A stretch of DNA of 64,000 bases from Sabulicella glaciei (GTDB lineage Bacteria; Pseudomonadota; Alphaproteobacteria; Acetobacterales; Acetobacteraceae). A program made the position numbers and the translations under genes. Of this stretch, positions 15,880 to 24,477 are shown piece after piece. The notes below the pieces were generated by a model. It searched no databases, was not told where the DNA came from, and was given only the letters and a program-made list of their open reading frames with translations. The first letter of the stretch is position 1. Every line of letters starts with the position of its first letter. The DNA is taken from NCBI RefSeq assembly GCF_026183895.1, contig NZ_JAPFQI010000014.1, positions 1-64,000 on the forward strand, in the 5' to 3' direction.

Positions 15880-16836
15880 ATGCTCAAGAACCCGACGATC
15901 TGCTTCGCCCATGTCGCCTATCAGTGCGGCGCACGGTGGGAGGCGCGCGGCGCGCCGCACCCCTTCTTCGAGGTGCGCTCTCTGCCCGAGCTGGAGGCGC
16001 GCATCGGCGAGGCCGACGTGCTCGTCGTCAGCGGGCTGTGGCGCAACACACTGCCTGCAATGGCGCCGAAGCTGCGCTTCGTGCAGTCGCTCTCGGCCGG
16101 CACGGACCAGTACGACCGCGACGTGTTCCGCCAGCGTAAGATCCGCCTTGCCTCCGCCGCCGGCGCCAATGCGGCGGCGGTGAGCGAGCACGCGCTGTCG
16201 CTTCTGCTTGGCATCACGCGCAACCTGTTCACCGCGCGCGACGACCAGCACCGCACGCACTGGTCCGGCATGAAGAGCGACTTCGCGGTGCGCGAGGACG
16301 AGCTGGCAGGCAAGACGGCGGTCGTGGTCGGCATGGGCCGCATCGGCGGGCGGCTGATCCGGCTGCTCAAGGCGCTGGACATGACCGTCATCGGCATCCG
16401 CGCCAATCCGAGCGCGGGCAAGGAAGGCGCGGACGAGGTGCACGCCCTGTCCGCCCTGCCTGAGATCCTTCCCCGCGCCGACGCCGTTCTGCTGGTCTGC
16501 CCGCTCACCGCCGAGACGACGGGGCTGATCAACCCCCGCACCCTGGGCGAGATGAAGCAGGGCGCCATCCTGGTGAACTGCGCGCGCGGCAAGGTGGTGG
16601 AGGAGGAGGCGCTGCTGGCAGCGCTGGAATCCGGCCAGCTATCCGCCGCCGGCCTGGACGTGACGGTGGAGGAGCCGCTTCCCACTCCGAGCCCGCTCTG
16701 GTCGCATCCGCGCGTCTTCCTGACGCCGCACACGGCCGGCGAGACGCGCAAGTACGAGGACAACGTGCTCGACCTGATGGAGGAAAACCTGCGCCGCCTC
16801 CGGGCTGGCCAGGATCTGGTGAACGCGGTCGTCTGA
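15880..16836 (+). CDS. D-2-hydroxyacid dehydrogenase family protein
   Basis: 318-residue NAD(P)-dependent oxidoreductase that interconverts 2-oxo and D-2-hydroxy acids. Start is ATG 15880, immediately after the upstream stop; the frame is open further upstream but only as a shadow of the hydrolase gene. The Rossmann motif GMGRIGGRL lies near residues 147-155. Catalytic Arg is in NCARGKVV, the Glu in the following VEEPLP region, and the catalytic His in LTPHTAGE. It overlaps the next gene by one base (TGATG), supporting a shared pathway with the peptidase and cupin that follow. Confidence 0.9.
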   Translation: MLKNPTICFAHVAYQCGARWEARGAPHPFFEVRSLPELEARIGEADVLVVSGLWRNTLPAMAPKLRFVQSLSAGTDQYDRDVFRQRKIRLASAAGANAAAVSEHALSLLLGITRNLFTARDDQHRTHWSGMKSDFAVREDELAGKTAVVVGMGRIGGRLIRLLKALDMTVIGIRANPSAGKEGADEVHALSALPEILPRADAVLLVCPLTAETTGLINPRTLGEMKQGAILVNCARGKVVEEEALLAALESGQLSAAGLDVTVEEPLPTPSPLWSHPRVFLTPHTAGETRKYEDNVLDLMEENLRRLRAGQDLVNAVV

Positions 16837-18050
16837 TGTCGGGCACGGAGGAGTCGATCCGCGCGATCCGGGAGGATTCGCGCTTCCAGACGGCTTGCGC
16901 GGTGATGCGGGAGGAGCATGGGCGGACGGTGGAGGACATCATCCGCCTCACCGAGATCCCCTCCCCGCCCTTCGGCGAGGCACCGCGCGCGGCGGCCTAT
17001 CTGGAGATGCTGCGCGACCACGGTCTGGAGGAATGCCGCCAGGACGAGGCCGGCAACGTGATGGGGCTGCGCCGCGGCTTCGGCAATGGCGACATCCTGG
17101 TGATCGCGGCGCATCTGGACACGGTGTTCCCGGCCGGCACCGACGTGCGCGTGCGGCGGGAAGGAACCAAGCTCCTCGCCCCCGGCGTGGGCGACGACAC
17201 GCGCTCGCTGGCCGTGAACCTCGCCTTCCTGCGCGCCATGGACCGCGCGGGCATCCGCACGCGCCACGACATCCTGTTCCTCGGCGATGTGGGCGAGGAA
17301 GGACTGGGTGACCTGCGCGGAGTCCGCCACTTCTTCGCCAACCACCCGGAGCGGTCGCGCATCCGCGGCTTCCTAACAGTGGACAGCCCGGAGGTGGACC
17401 GCATCGTCACCGGCGGCATCGGCTCCAAGCGGTTCCGCGTCACCTTCCGCGGCCCGGGCGGGCATTCCTTCGCCGCCTTCGGCCTGGTGAACCCGGTCTA
17501 CGCCATGGCCGACGCGGCGCGCGCCCTCGCCGCCATGCCCGTCCCGCGCGAGCCGGTGACGACGCATTGCGTCAGCGTGATCTCGGGCGGCACCTCCATC
17601 AACGCGATCCCAGAGACGGCGGTGATGGAGGTGGATCTCCGCTCCGCCTCTGCCGAGGTGCTGGGCCGGCTGGAGGCGGATTTCCTGGCGGCGGTGGACG
17701 CCGCCGTGGCGACGGAAAACGCCGCGCGCACCGGCGGCCTCAAGGTGGAGCTGCAGCGCGTCGGCGACCGTCCGGCGGGGCACACGCCCAACGGCGCGCC
17801 CATCGCGCGCATCGCCTTCGCCTCCGTGGCGGCGGAGGGTTACCAGCCTTCCTTCGAGTGGTCCTCCACCGACGCCAACGTGCCGATGAGCCTCGGCATC
17901 CCGGCGCTGCGCATCGGCTCAGGCGGGCGCGGCGGGCGGGCGCATTCGCTGGAGGAGTGGATCGACGTGGAGGAGGAGGAAAGCCTGCGCGGCATGCGCA
18001 CCAGCCTCACCACCATCCTCGCCCTCGCGGAAATGGAGACCAGCCGATGA
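16836..18050 (+). CDS. M20-family metallopeptidase
   Basis: 404-residue zinc aminoacylase or dipeptidase of the PepT/ArgE fold. Metal ligands are identifiable in order: His in AAHLDTVF, bridging Asp in GVGDDTRS, catalytic and ligand Glu pair in GEEGLG, Asp in TVDSPEVD and the C-terminal His in RAHSLEEW. The dimerisation lid domain begins at RVTFRGPGGHSF. The coupled context (hydrolase, hydroxyacid dehydrogenase, cupin, solute-binding protein) suggests an N-acyl or peptide substrate imported from outside; the exact one cannot be read from sequence. Confidence 0.88.
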   Translation: MSGTEESIRAIREDSRFQTACAVMREEHGRTVEDIIRLTEIPSPPFGEAPRAAAYLEMLRDHGLEECRQDEAGNVMGLRRGFGNGDILVIAAHLDTVFPAGTDVRVRREGTKLLAPGVGDDTRSLAVNLAFLRAMDRAGIRTRHDILFLGDVGEEGLGDLRGVRHFFANHPERSRIRGFLTVDSPEVDRIVTGGIGSKRFRVTFRGPGGHSFAAFGLVNPVYAMADAARALAAMPVPREPVTTHCVSVISGGTSINAIPETAVMEVDLRSASAEVLGRLEADFLAAVDAAVATENAARTGGLKVELQRVGDRPAGHTPNGAPIARIAFASVAAEGYQPSFEWSSTDANVPMSLGIPALRIGSGGRGGRAHSLEEWIDVEEEESLRGMRTSLTTILALAEMETSR

Positions 18051-18421
18051 AGCTCGTCGTGCGCATGTCCGACGTTTCGCCCTACTCGCCGGCGAACCAC
18101 CACGGCACGGTGAACCACCGCCTCATCGCGCCCGAGACGGTGGGCGACACCAGGATCGAGCTGCTGCACGGGCATCTCCAGCCCGGCGGCTCCGCCCTGC
18201 CACACGCGCACCCGGGGCTCGACCAGGTCTGCTACCTGCTGGAAGGACGTGCCCGCGTGTCCTGCCGCGGCGTGGTGGAGGAGATGGGGCCGGGCGATGC
18301 CTGCCACTTCCCGGGCGATTGCGAGCACAGCTTCGAGGTCCTCGGGGACTCGCCGGTGCGCGTGCTCGTGATCTATTCTCCACCTTATGGAGAGGATCCC
18401 GCCAAGGTGATCCGCCGCTGA
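18047..18421 (+). CDS. Cupin-domain protein
   Basis: 124-residue single-domain cupin. The first cupin motif with metal-binding histidines is in LPHAHPGLDQVCYLLEG and the second in PGDACHFPGDCEHSFEV, where the His and the Gly-Asp turn are conserved. A divalent-metal site is therefore likely. The ATG overlaps the stop of the M20 gene (ATGA). It could be a small isomerase/dioxygenase of the pathway or a ligand-binding accessory; sequence alone does not decide. Confidence 0.88.
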   Translation: MKLVVRMSDVSPYSPANHHGTVNHRLIAPETVGDTRIELLHGHLQPGGSALPHAHPGLDQVCYLLEGRARVSCRGVVEEMGPGDACHFPGDCEHSFEVLGDSPVRVLVIYSPPYGEDPAKVIRR

Positions 18422-18434
18422 GGAGGATTTCGCC

Positions 18435-19409
18435 ATGACCCCGCGCCGCGCCCTGCTTCTGGCCCCGCTGGCGGCCCCGCTCGCCGCCCCTGCCCTGGCC
18501 CAGCAGGCGGAGTGGCGCCCGAGCCGCCCCGTCACGCTGGTCGTGCCCTTCGCCGCCGGTTCCGGCACGGATGCCGTGGCGCGCATCCTGGCGCAGATGC
18601 TGTCGCAGGAGATGGGCGGCGCCACCATCACGGTGGACAACCGCGCCGGCGCCAACGGCACCATCGCCGCGCGCGCGGTGATGCAGTCACCGCCGGACGG
18701 GCAGACGCTGTTCGTCACCACCAACACGACGCACGCCGCCAATCCGTGGCTGCTGAAGCGGCTGGACTACGACCCGATCAACGACTTCACGCCGATCTCG
18801 CGCCTCGGCAACTACGTGTTCTGGCTGGCCGTGAACCCGGAAGTCCCGGCCCGCAACCTGCGCGAGCTCATGGCGCTGGCGAAGGCACGTCCGGGCCAGA
18901 TCTCCTACGCCTCGGGCAACGGCACCGGCATCGTGGCGGGCGCCACCATCGCCCGCATGGGCGGGGTGGAGATGCTGCACGTCCCCTATCGCTCGACGCC
19001 GCCCGCCATCACCGACCTGCTCGCCGGGCGCGTCCAGTCCATGGTCGTGGACCTGACGCCGAGCCAGGGCCACGTGCGCGACGGGCGGCTGCGCGCGCTC
19101 GGCGTCACGAGCGGCCAGCGCTCGGCGCTGATCCCCGACGTGCCGACCCTGGCGGAAGAGGGTCTGCCCGGCTTCGACCTGCTGTCCTTTGCCGTGCTGC
19201 TCGGCCCGGCCCGCATGGCGCCGGAAGCGACCGCCGCATACGGCGCCGCCATGCGTCGCGTCGGCGCCAAGCCGGAGTACCGCTCGCGCCTCGCCGAGGT
19301 GGGGTTCGACGGCATGACCTCAACGCCGGAGGAGGTCGGCACCTTTATCCGCGAGCAGATCGCGGCCTGGGGCGAGATGATCCGCGGCGCCGGAATCGAG
19401 CCGGAGTGA
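18435..19409 (+). CDS. Bug/TctC-family tripartite tricarboxylate transporter solute-binding protein
   Basis: 324-residue periplasmic binding protein with a signal peptide (RRALLLAPLAAPLAAPALAQ) and the family hallmarks RPVTLVVPFAAGSGTD near 30-45, NRAGANGTIAA, and the VPTLAEEGLPGF segment. Such proteins bind carboxylates or amides. It lies 13 nt after the cupin gene with a GGAGG ribosome-binding site. No TctA or TctB membrane genes occur in the window, so it is an orphan that must share a distant translocator, as most Bug proteins do. Confidence 0.93.
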   Translation: MTPRRALLLAPLAAPLAAPALAQQAEWRPSRPVTLVVPFAAGSGTDAVARILAQMLSQEMGGATITVDNRAGANGTIAARAVMQSPPDGQTLFVTTNTTHAANPWLLKRLDYDPINDFTPISRLGNYVFWLAVNPEVPARNLRELMALAKARPGQISYASGNGTGIVAGATIARMGGVEMLHVPYRSTPPAITDLLAGRVQSMVVDLTPSQGHVRDGRLRALGVTSGQRSALIPDVPTLAEEGLPGFDLLSFAVLLGPARMAPEATAAYGAAMRRVGAKPEYRSRLAEVGFDGMTSTPEEVGTFIREQIAAWGEMIRGAGIEPE

Positions 19410-19436
19410 CCTGGCGCGGCGGGGCGTCTTCCTGAC

Positions 19437-21614
19437 ATGCCCCGCCGGTGGCGGCGGCGCGGCTGGCGCTGGGGCCGCGCCCTCCTTCTCGCCCTGCTGA
19501 TCCTCGCCGCGATTCCCGTCGGCCTGCTTTGGATCACGCTGCCCGGCTCAGTGTCGCGGCTGGAGGACCCATCCCTTTCCGAGCCCGTCGCCCTGCAGTT
19601 CGACGCAGGCGGGATGCCCACCATCCGCGCCGCGACGGAGGCGGATGCCGCCTTCGCCCTGGGTTGGCTGCACGCCCGCGACCGCATGTTCCAGATGGAG
19701 ATGATGCGGCGCGGCGCGGCGGGCCGCTTGGCGGAGATCCTGGGCGAGCCCGCTTTGCGCGTGGACCGGATGAGCCGCAACCTCGGCCTCGCGCAGCGCG
19801 CCGAGGCCGATTTCGCCGCGCTGGATGCGGGCACGCGCACCATGCTCCAGCGCTATGCCGATGGGGTGAACGCCCGGATCGCGCAACGCGGCCGGATGAT
19901 CGCTCCCGAGTTCCTGCCCCTTGGCGCGCCCGAGCCGTGGCAGCCCTCTCACTCCCTGCTCTGGGGCAAGGTGATGGGGCTGTGGCTGTCCGGGAACTGG
20001 CGGACCGAGCTGGAGCGCGCCGCCCTGGCCGAGCGGCTGCCGGCCGAGCGGCTGTGGGATCTGTGGCCCGCCGACCGGACGGCGGGCCGGCCCGACATCG
20101 CCGCCCTGCCCGGCGCCGCCCGCGCCCTGGCCGCCATCCCGGTCTTCGGGGTGGACGCGCCCCTGCCCGACCGGGCCAGCAATGCCTGGGCCGTGGCGCG
20201 CGGCGCGACCGGCGCGCCGCTGTTGGCAAGCGACCCCCATCTCAGCTATGGCGCGCCGGTCCTCTGGTACCTCGCGCGGATCGAGCTGCCCGACGACACG
20301 CGCCTGGGCGCCACTTCGCCCGGCGTGCCCTTCCTGGTGATCGGCCGCAACCGCGACCTCGCCTGGGGCTTCACCACCACCCATTCCGACACGCAGGACG
20401 TCTTCCTCGGCGGCGCGGTGGTGCGCGAGCGCGAGGAGATCCTGCGCATCCGCGGCGGCCGGCAGGAAGTGCTGCGCGTGCGGGAAACGGAGCACGGCCC
20501 GGTCGTGGGCGAGGCGCCGCTGATCTCGGTCCGCATGGCCAATCTGGAGCCGGGCGACACCGCCGCCGCGGGGCTGCTGGCCCTGAATCGCGCGCGCGAC
20601 CTTGCCGGGGCGCGGGCGGCGGCTTCCCTCATCTCCTCGCCGCCGCAGAACCTGATGGTGGCTTCGCGCGACGGCGGCATCGCGATATTCCTCACCGGCC
20701 GCACGCCGCTGCGCGCCCCCGGTCATGACGGCTCCCTGCCCTGGGACGGGCCGGGCTGGGAGGGCCTCGTGGCCTTCGACGCCATGCCGCATCGGGAGAA
20801 CCCGGCGAGCGGCGTGCTGGTGAACGCCAACAACAAGGTCCAGCCGGAGGGGCACCCCGTCTTTCTCGGCCGGGAATGGTACGGCGACTGGCGCTTCCGC
20901 CGCATCCACGCGCTGGTGGCCGAGGATGCGCCGCAGGACATCGCCCGCATGGCGGCGATCCAGCGCGACATTGTCTCGCTGCCCGCGCGCGAAGCGCTGC
21001 CGGTGCTGAACGCCTTGCCGCGCGGCGACGGGGCGCTGGGCCGTGCCCAGGCACTGCTGACGGACTGGGACGGCACCATGGCGGCCGACCGGCCGGAGCC
21101 CTTGATCTGGGCCGAGTTCAACCGCCGCTTCCGGGCGGCGGCGCTGCGCCGCGCGGGCGTGCCCGACGCGCCCGCAGGAACCGAGTTCGGCCAGTTCCTG
21201 CTGACCGCGCCGGAGGCCGCGTGGTGGTGCGGCGGCGATTGCCGCTCCCTGGCCGGCATCGCCCTGGCCGAGGCGGTGACCGCGCTTCAGGCGGCGCATG
21301 GGCCGGACCCCGCAAGCTGGCGATGGGGAAATGCGCACCGCGCGCGCTTCGAGCATCCGGTGCTGCGCTTCGTGCCGGTGCTGTCGGGCTGGACGCGGCT
21401 GGAGGCGCCGGTGGGCGGCGACGGCGACACGGTGCGGCGCGAGGCGGTGCGCGGCGACGGCTACATCTCCGCGCATGGCGCAGGGCTGCGCTTCGTCGCC
21501 GACCTTTCCACGCCCGATGGCGCCTTCCTGGAAATCGCGACCGGGCAGTCAGGCCACCCGCTGTCGCGCCACTGGGGCGACCGGCTGCGCGGCTGGGCGC
21601 GGCAGCGTCCCTAG
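19437..21614 (+). CDS. Penicillin acylase-family N-terminal nucleophile amidase, membrane-anchored
   Basis: 725-residue Ntn hydrolase related to penicillin G acylase, cephalosporin acylase and PvdQ-type homoserine-lactone acylases. An arginine-rich N-terminus and one transmembrane helix (LLLALLILAAIPVGLLW, residues 16-32) replace a cleavable signal, so the enzyme is probably tethered facing the periplasm. FALGWLHARDRMFQMEMMRR is the alpha-chain signature. Self-cleavage would free Ser248 (in SNAWAV) as beta-chain nucleophile. The stop overlaps the stop of the convergent oxidoreductase in CTAG. The amide substrate is unknown. Confidence 0.9.
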   Translation: MPRRWRRRGWRWGRALLLALLILAAIPVGLLWITLPGSVSRLEDPSLSEPVALQFDAGGMPTIRAATEADAAFALGWLHARDRMFQMEMMRRGAAGRLAEILGEPALRVDRMSRNLGLAQRAEADFAALDAGTRTMLQRYADGVNARIAQRGRMIAPEFLPLGAPEPWQPSHSLLWGKVMGLWLSGNWRTELERAALAERLPAERLWDLWPADRTAGRPDIAALPGAARALAAIPVFGVDAPLPDRASNAWAVARGATGAPLLASDPHLSYGAPVLWYLARIELPDDTRLGATSPGVPFLVIGRNRDLAWGFTTTHSDTQDVFLGGAVVREREEILRIRGGRQEVLRVRETEHGPVVGEAPLISVRMANLEPGDTAAAGLLALNRARDLAGARAAASLISSPPQNLMVASRDGGIAIFLTGRTPLRAPGHDGSLPWDGPGWEGLVAFDAMPHRENPASGVLVNANNKVQPEGHPVFLGREWYGDWRFRRIHALVAEDAPQDIARMAAIQRDIVSLPAREALPVLNALPRGDGALGRAQALLTDWDGTMAADRPEPLIWAEFNRRFRAAALRRAGVPDAPAGTEFGQFLLTAPEAAWWCGGDCRSLAGIALAEAVTALQAAHGPDPASWRWGNAHRARFEHPVLRFVPVLSGWTRLEAPVGGDGDTVRREAVRGDGYISAHGAGLRFVADLSTPDGAFLEIATGQSGHPLSRHWGDRLRGWARQRP

Positions 21615-22558
21615 CCTTTCAGGATCGCCTCCACGGCCTCCTGCACCGCCAGCGCTTCCTCCAGCGTCGCCAGCGCCGTCGCCTCGCCCCGGCGCAGCGC
21701 GGCGAGCTTGTCCAGCTGGCCGCGCAGCGTCAGCGGCCGCATCTCCGCATTGGGGCGCGCATCGGGGGCCTCCTGCCACGCGCCGTCCACCAGGCGCTCG
21801 GCGATGGACCAGTCGCGCAGCCGCACCTCTCCGTTCTCGCCGCGCACCACGAAGAGGTTGTGGTCATCGGCCGCGGTCGTGCCGACGCTGCCCTGCAGCG
21901 TGACCGGGACCCGGCCGGCGCAAAGCCGCGCCGCCACCGCCGCTTCCGCCCCATCGCCATCCGGATGCACCGCGCGCCCCTCGAGAAGGGACAGCTTTCC
22001 GAAGAGTCGCCCAGCCAGGAACAGGAAATGCGACGCCACTTCCCGCGTGAAGCCGCCCTCCGCGCGGCCCGCCAGCCAGAAGGCCGCGCCGCGCTGCCAG
22101 GAGCGCGGCCACGCGGCGAAGGCGACAAGGATGGAGACGGAGCGCACCTCGCCCAGTTCCGGCAGCCAAGCGCGAAGCTGCGCCACGGAAGGCGAGGACG
22201 CCATGGGGAAGTTCACCGCCGCCGGGTAGCCCGCGGCCCAGCGCACGAAATCCTGCGAGGCCGCGACATCGTGACTCAGTGGCTTTTCCATCAGCAGGGC
22301 ACGCCCCGCCTCCAGCACCGCCCGCCCCTGCCCGATATGCGCGCCGGGTGGCGAGGCGACGTGCAGCGCGTCCGAGGCGGCGATCGCCTCCTCCATCGTC
22401 GCGCAGAACCGCGCCTCCGGCGCAATGGCGGCGAGGCGGGCGGCGGCGCCGGGGTCCGGGTCCCAGGCAGCGGTGAGGCGCCAATCCTCATGCGCGACGG
22501 CCGCGCACGCGAGGCGCTCGCCCATGATGCCGAAGCCGATGATCCCGAGGTCATTCAT
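21611..22558 (-). CDS. Gfo/Idh/MocA-family oxidoreductase
   Basis: 315-residue NAD(P)-dependent oxidoreductase. The N-terminal Rossmann motif is GIIGFGIMGERLA and the family signature EKPLSHD (Lys of the EKP motif) is present near residue 97. Start is ATG 22558, overlapping the pobA stop by 8 nt; an ATG at 22576 in the same frame is less likely. Substrates in this family are mostly sugars, inositols or related cyclic polyols, but coupling to pobA could also mean an aromatic or ring-derived substrate. Confidence 0.87.
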   Translation of the reverse strand: MNDLGIIGFGIMGERLACAAVAHEDWRLTAAWDPDPGAAARLAAIAPEARFCATMEEAIAASDALHVASPPGAHIGQGRAVLEAGRALLMEKPLSHDVAASQDFVRWAAGYPAAVNFPMASSPSVAQLRAWLPELGEVRSVSILVAFAAWPRSWQRGAAFWLAGRAEGGFTREVASHFLFLAGRLFGKLSLLEGRAVHPDGDGAEAAVAARLCAGRVPVTLQGSVGTTAADDHNLFVVRGENGEVRLRDWSIAERLVDGAWQEAPDARPNAEMRPLTLRGQLDKLAALRRGEATALATLEEALAVQEAVEAILKG

Positions 22559-23711
22559 CAAAAGGCAGTCCCACATATTGCTCGGCCAGCGTCCTGCGCG
22601 CCGCCTCGCTTCCGCACACGTAGTCCAGTTCCGCCGTCTGCACGCGGTGCTCGAACGGGTCGTCCTCGCTGAAGCGGTGCAGCATCGCCGTCATCCACCA
22701 GGAGAAGCGCTGCACCTTCCAGATGCGCGACAGGCAGGTGGCGCTGTAGCCGTCCATCAGCCGCTCGTCCCCCTCGCGGAAGAAGATGGTGAGGGCGCGG
22801 GCCAGCACCCGCACATCGGCCACGGCGAGGTTCATGCCCTTCGCCCCGGTGGGCGGGACGATGTGGGCCGCGTCGCCAGCCAGGAACAGCCGCCCGTGCC
22901 GCATCGGCTCCGCCACGAAGCTGCGCATGGCGGTGATGCCCTTCTGGATCACCGGTCCCTCGTTCACCCGGCCGAGCCGCGTGTGCAGCGCCTCCCAGAT
23001 GCGGTCGTCCGGCCAGTTGGCGACGTCCTCCTCCGGGGCGCACTGCACGTAGAGGCGCGACAGCCGCTCCGAGCGCATGGTGGCGAGGGCGAAGCCGTCC
23101 TCGTGCCGGGCATAGATCAGCTCGTGGGAGATCGGCTTCGCCTCGGCGAGGATGCCGAGCCAGGCGAAGGGATAGACGCGCTCATAGACGCGCAGCACCT
23201 CGGGCGGCATGGCGGCGCGGGAGGGGCCATGGAACCCGTCGCAGCCGGCAACGACGTCGCAGCGCAATTCCTGCGCGCGGCCCTCATGGGTGAAGGTGAT
23301 GCGCGGCGCCTCGCCGGCGATGTCGTGCAGCGCGACGTCGGACACCTCGAAGAGCAGCGGCCTGCCGGAGTCGAGCCGCGCCGCCACCATGTCCTTCACG
23401 CTTTCCTGCTGGCCGTAGATGGTCACGCGCTTGCCGGTCAGGCCGAACAGGTCGATGCGCTGATTGCCGCCGGCGAAGCGCAGCTCCAGCCCGTCATGCT
23501 TCAGCCCTTCGCGGTGCAGGCGCTCGCCCAGCCCGGCCTCGGTCAGCGTGTCCACGCTGCCCTGCTCCAGCAGGCCGGCACGGATGCGGGATTCGATGTG
23601 GACGCGCGACTGGCGCTCGAGGATCACGGAGTCGATCCCGGCGCGGTGGAGCAGGTGCGCGAGCAGCAACCCGGCCGGACCGGCCCCGATGATGCCCACC
23701 TGCGTCCGCAC
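22551..23711 (-). CDS. pobA: 4-hydroxybenzoate 3-monooxygenase
   Basis: 386-residue class A flavoprotein that hydroxylates 4-hydroxybenzoate to protocatechuate with NADPH and O2. FAD motifs are GAGPAGLLLAHLL near the N-terminus, the DG motif (CDGFHGPSR) and GDAAHIVPPTGAKGMNLA. The PobA-type active-site segment SRIRAGLLEQG is present. Start is GTG 23711, placing the Rossmann strand at residues 4-9 and giving the usual length (about 390). There is no PobR regulator and no ring-cleavage pca gene nearby. Divergent from the FrnE-like gene across 67 bp. Confidence 0.93.
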   Translation of the reverse strand: MRTQVGIIGAGPAGLLLAHLLHRAGIDSVILERQSRVHIESRIRAGLLEQGSVDTLTEAGLGERLHREGLKHDGLELRFAGGNQRIDLFGLTGKRVTIYGQQESVKDMVAARLDSGRPLLFEVSDVALHDIAGEAPRITFTHEGRAQELRCDVVAGCDGFHGPSRAAMPPEVLRVYERVYPFAWLGILAEAKPISHELIYARHEDGFALATMRSERLSRLYVQCAPEEDVANWPDDRIWEALHTRLGRVNEGPVIQKGITAMRSFVAEPMRHGRLFLAGDAAHIVPPTGAKGMNLAVADVRVLARALTIFFREGDERLMDGYSATCLSRIWKVQRFSWWMTAMLHRFSEDDPFEHRVQTAELDYVCGSEAARRTLAEQYVGLPFDE

Positions 23712-23778
23712 GAGTCCCTCCCTGGCCGCCCTTGCGCTGTTGGCGCAGATTGGGGCTTCCGGCAACAGGAGAAGCATC

Positions 23779-24393
23779 ATGCCCCGCATCGACGTGATCT
23801 CGGACGCCATCTGCCCCTGGTGCTGGGTCGGCAAGCGCCACCTGGACGCGGCGCTGGAGACGCTGGGCCGCGACGGCTACGAGGTGCATTGGCGCCCCTT
23901 CCAGCTGAACCCGGACATGCCGGAGGAAGGGGTGGACCGGTCCGCCTATCGCGCGGCCAAGTTCGGCAGCGTGGAGCGGGGTCGGGAGCTGGATGCCCGC
24001 GTCGCCGCGATGGGCGCGGAGGCCGGGCTGGAGTTCCGACACGATCGGATGACCCGCACCCCCAACACGGTCAGGGCGCACCGGCTGATCCGCTTCGCCG
24101 AGGGCCCCCGCCAGCACGCGCTGGTCGAGGCCCTGTTCCGCGCCTATTTCGCCGAGGGGCAGGATATCGGCGACACCGCCGTGCTGGCCGCCATCGCGGA
24201 GGCGCAGGGGATCGAGGGCGCGGCGGAGTTCCTGGCTGGCAACGCGCTGGACGCCGAGATCCGCGCCGAGGATGCCGGGTTCCGGCGCCTCGGCATCTCC
24301 GGCGTGCCCAGCTTCGCGCTGGACGGTCAGGTGCTGTGGAGCGGCGCGATGCCGGCCGCGCAGATGGTGGAGGCGCTGCGCGCGGGCGCCTGA
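23779..24393 (+). CDS. DsbA-family FrnE-like oxidoreductase
   Basis: 204-residue thioredoxin-fold protein with an inserted helical domain. The redox motif is CPWC near residues 12-15 in SDAICPWCWVGKRHL, which with the GISGVPSFALDG cis-proline loop marks the FrnE / 2-hydroxychromene-2-carboxylate-isomerase-like DsbA subgroup. There is no signal peptide, so it is cytoplasmic. Start ATG 23779 follows AGGAGAAG. It may protect or isomerise disulfides; FrnE proteins have been linked to oxidative stress. Context with pobA gives no firm hint. Confidence 0.9.
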   Translation: MPRIDVISDAICPWCWVGKRHLDAALETLGRDGYEVHWRPFQLNPDMPEEGVDRSAYRAAKFGSVERGRELDARVAAMGAEAGLEFRHDRMTRTPNTVRAHRLIRFAEGPRQHALVEALFRAYFAEGQDIGDTAVLAAIAEAQGIEGAAEFLAGNALDAEIRAEDAGFRRLGISGVPSFALDGQVLWSGAMPAAQMVEALRAGA

Positions 24394-24477
24394 GCCCCCC
24401 TCCCTTCCGGCTCGCGCCAAGCCGGGCCTATGCTGATCCCGCCGCCACGTCTCCGTGGCCGGCGAGGATGCGTCTGA

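Noticed and set aside
18435-19409. Complete tripartite tricarboxylate transporter
   Set aside because: Only the solute-binding component is present here and at 55317; no TctA or TctB membrane genes were found.
19548-21476. 642-codon open frame antisense to the penicillin acylase gene
   Set aside because: Shadow frame with repetitive Ala/Arg/Gln/His content and no recognisable domain.
24444-24459. Hairpin GCCACG-tctc-CGTGGC before the EmrA-like gene as a terminator
   Set aside because: Only 6 bp and no T tract; chance hairpins of this size are frequent in high-GC DNA.
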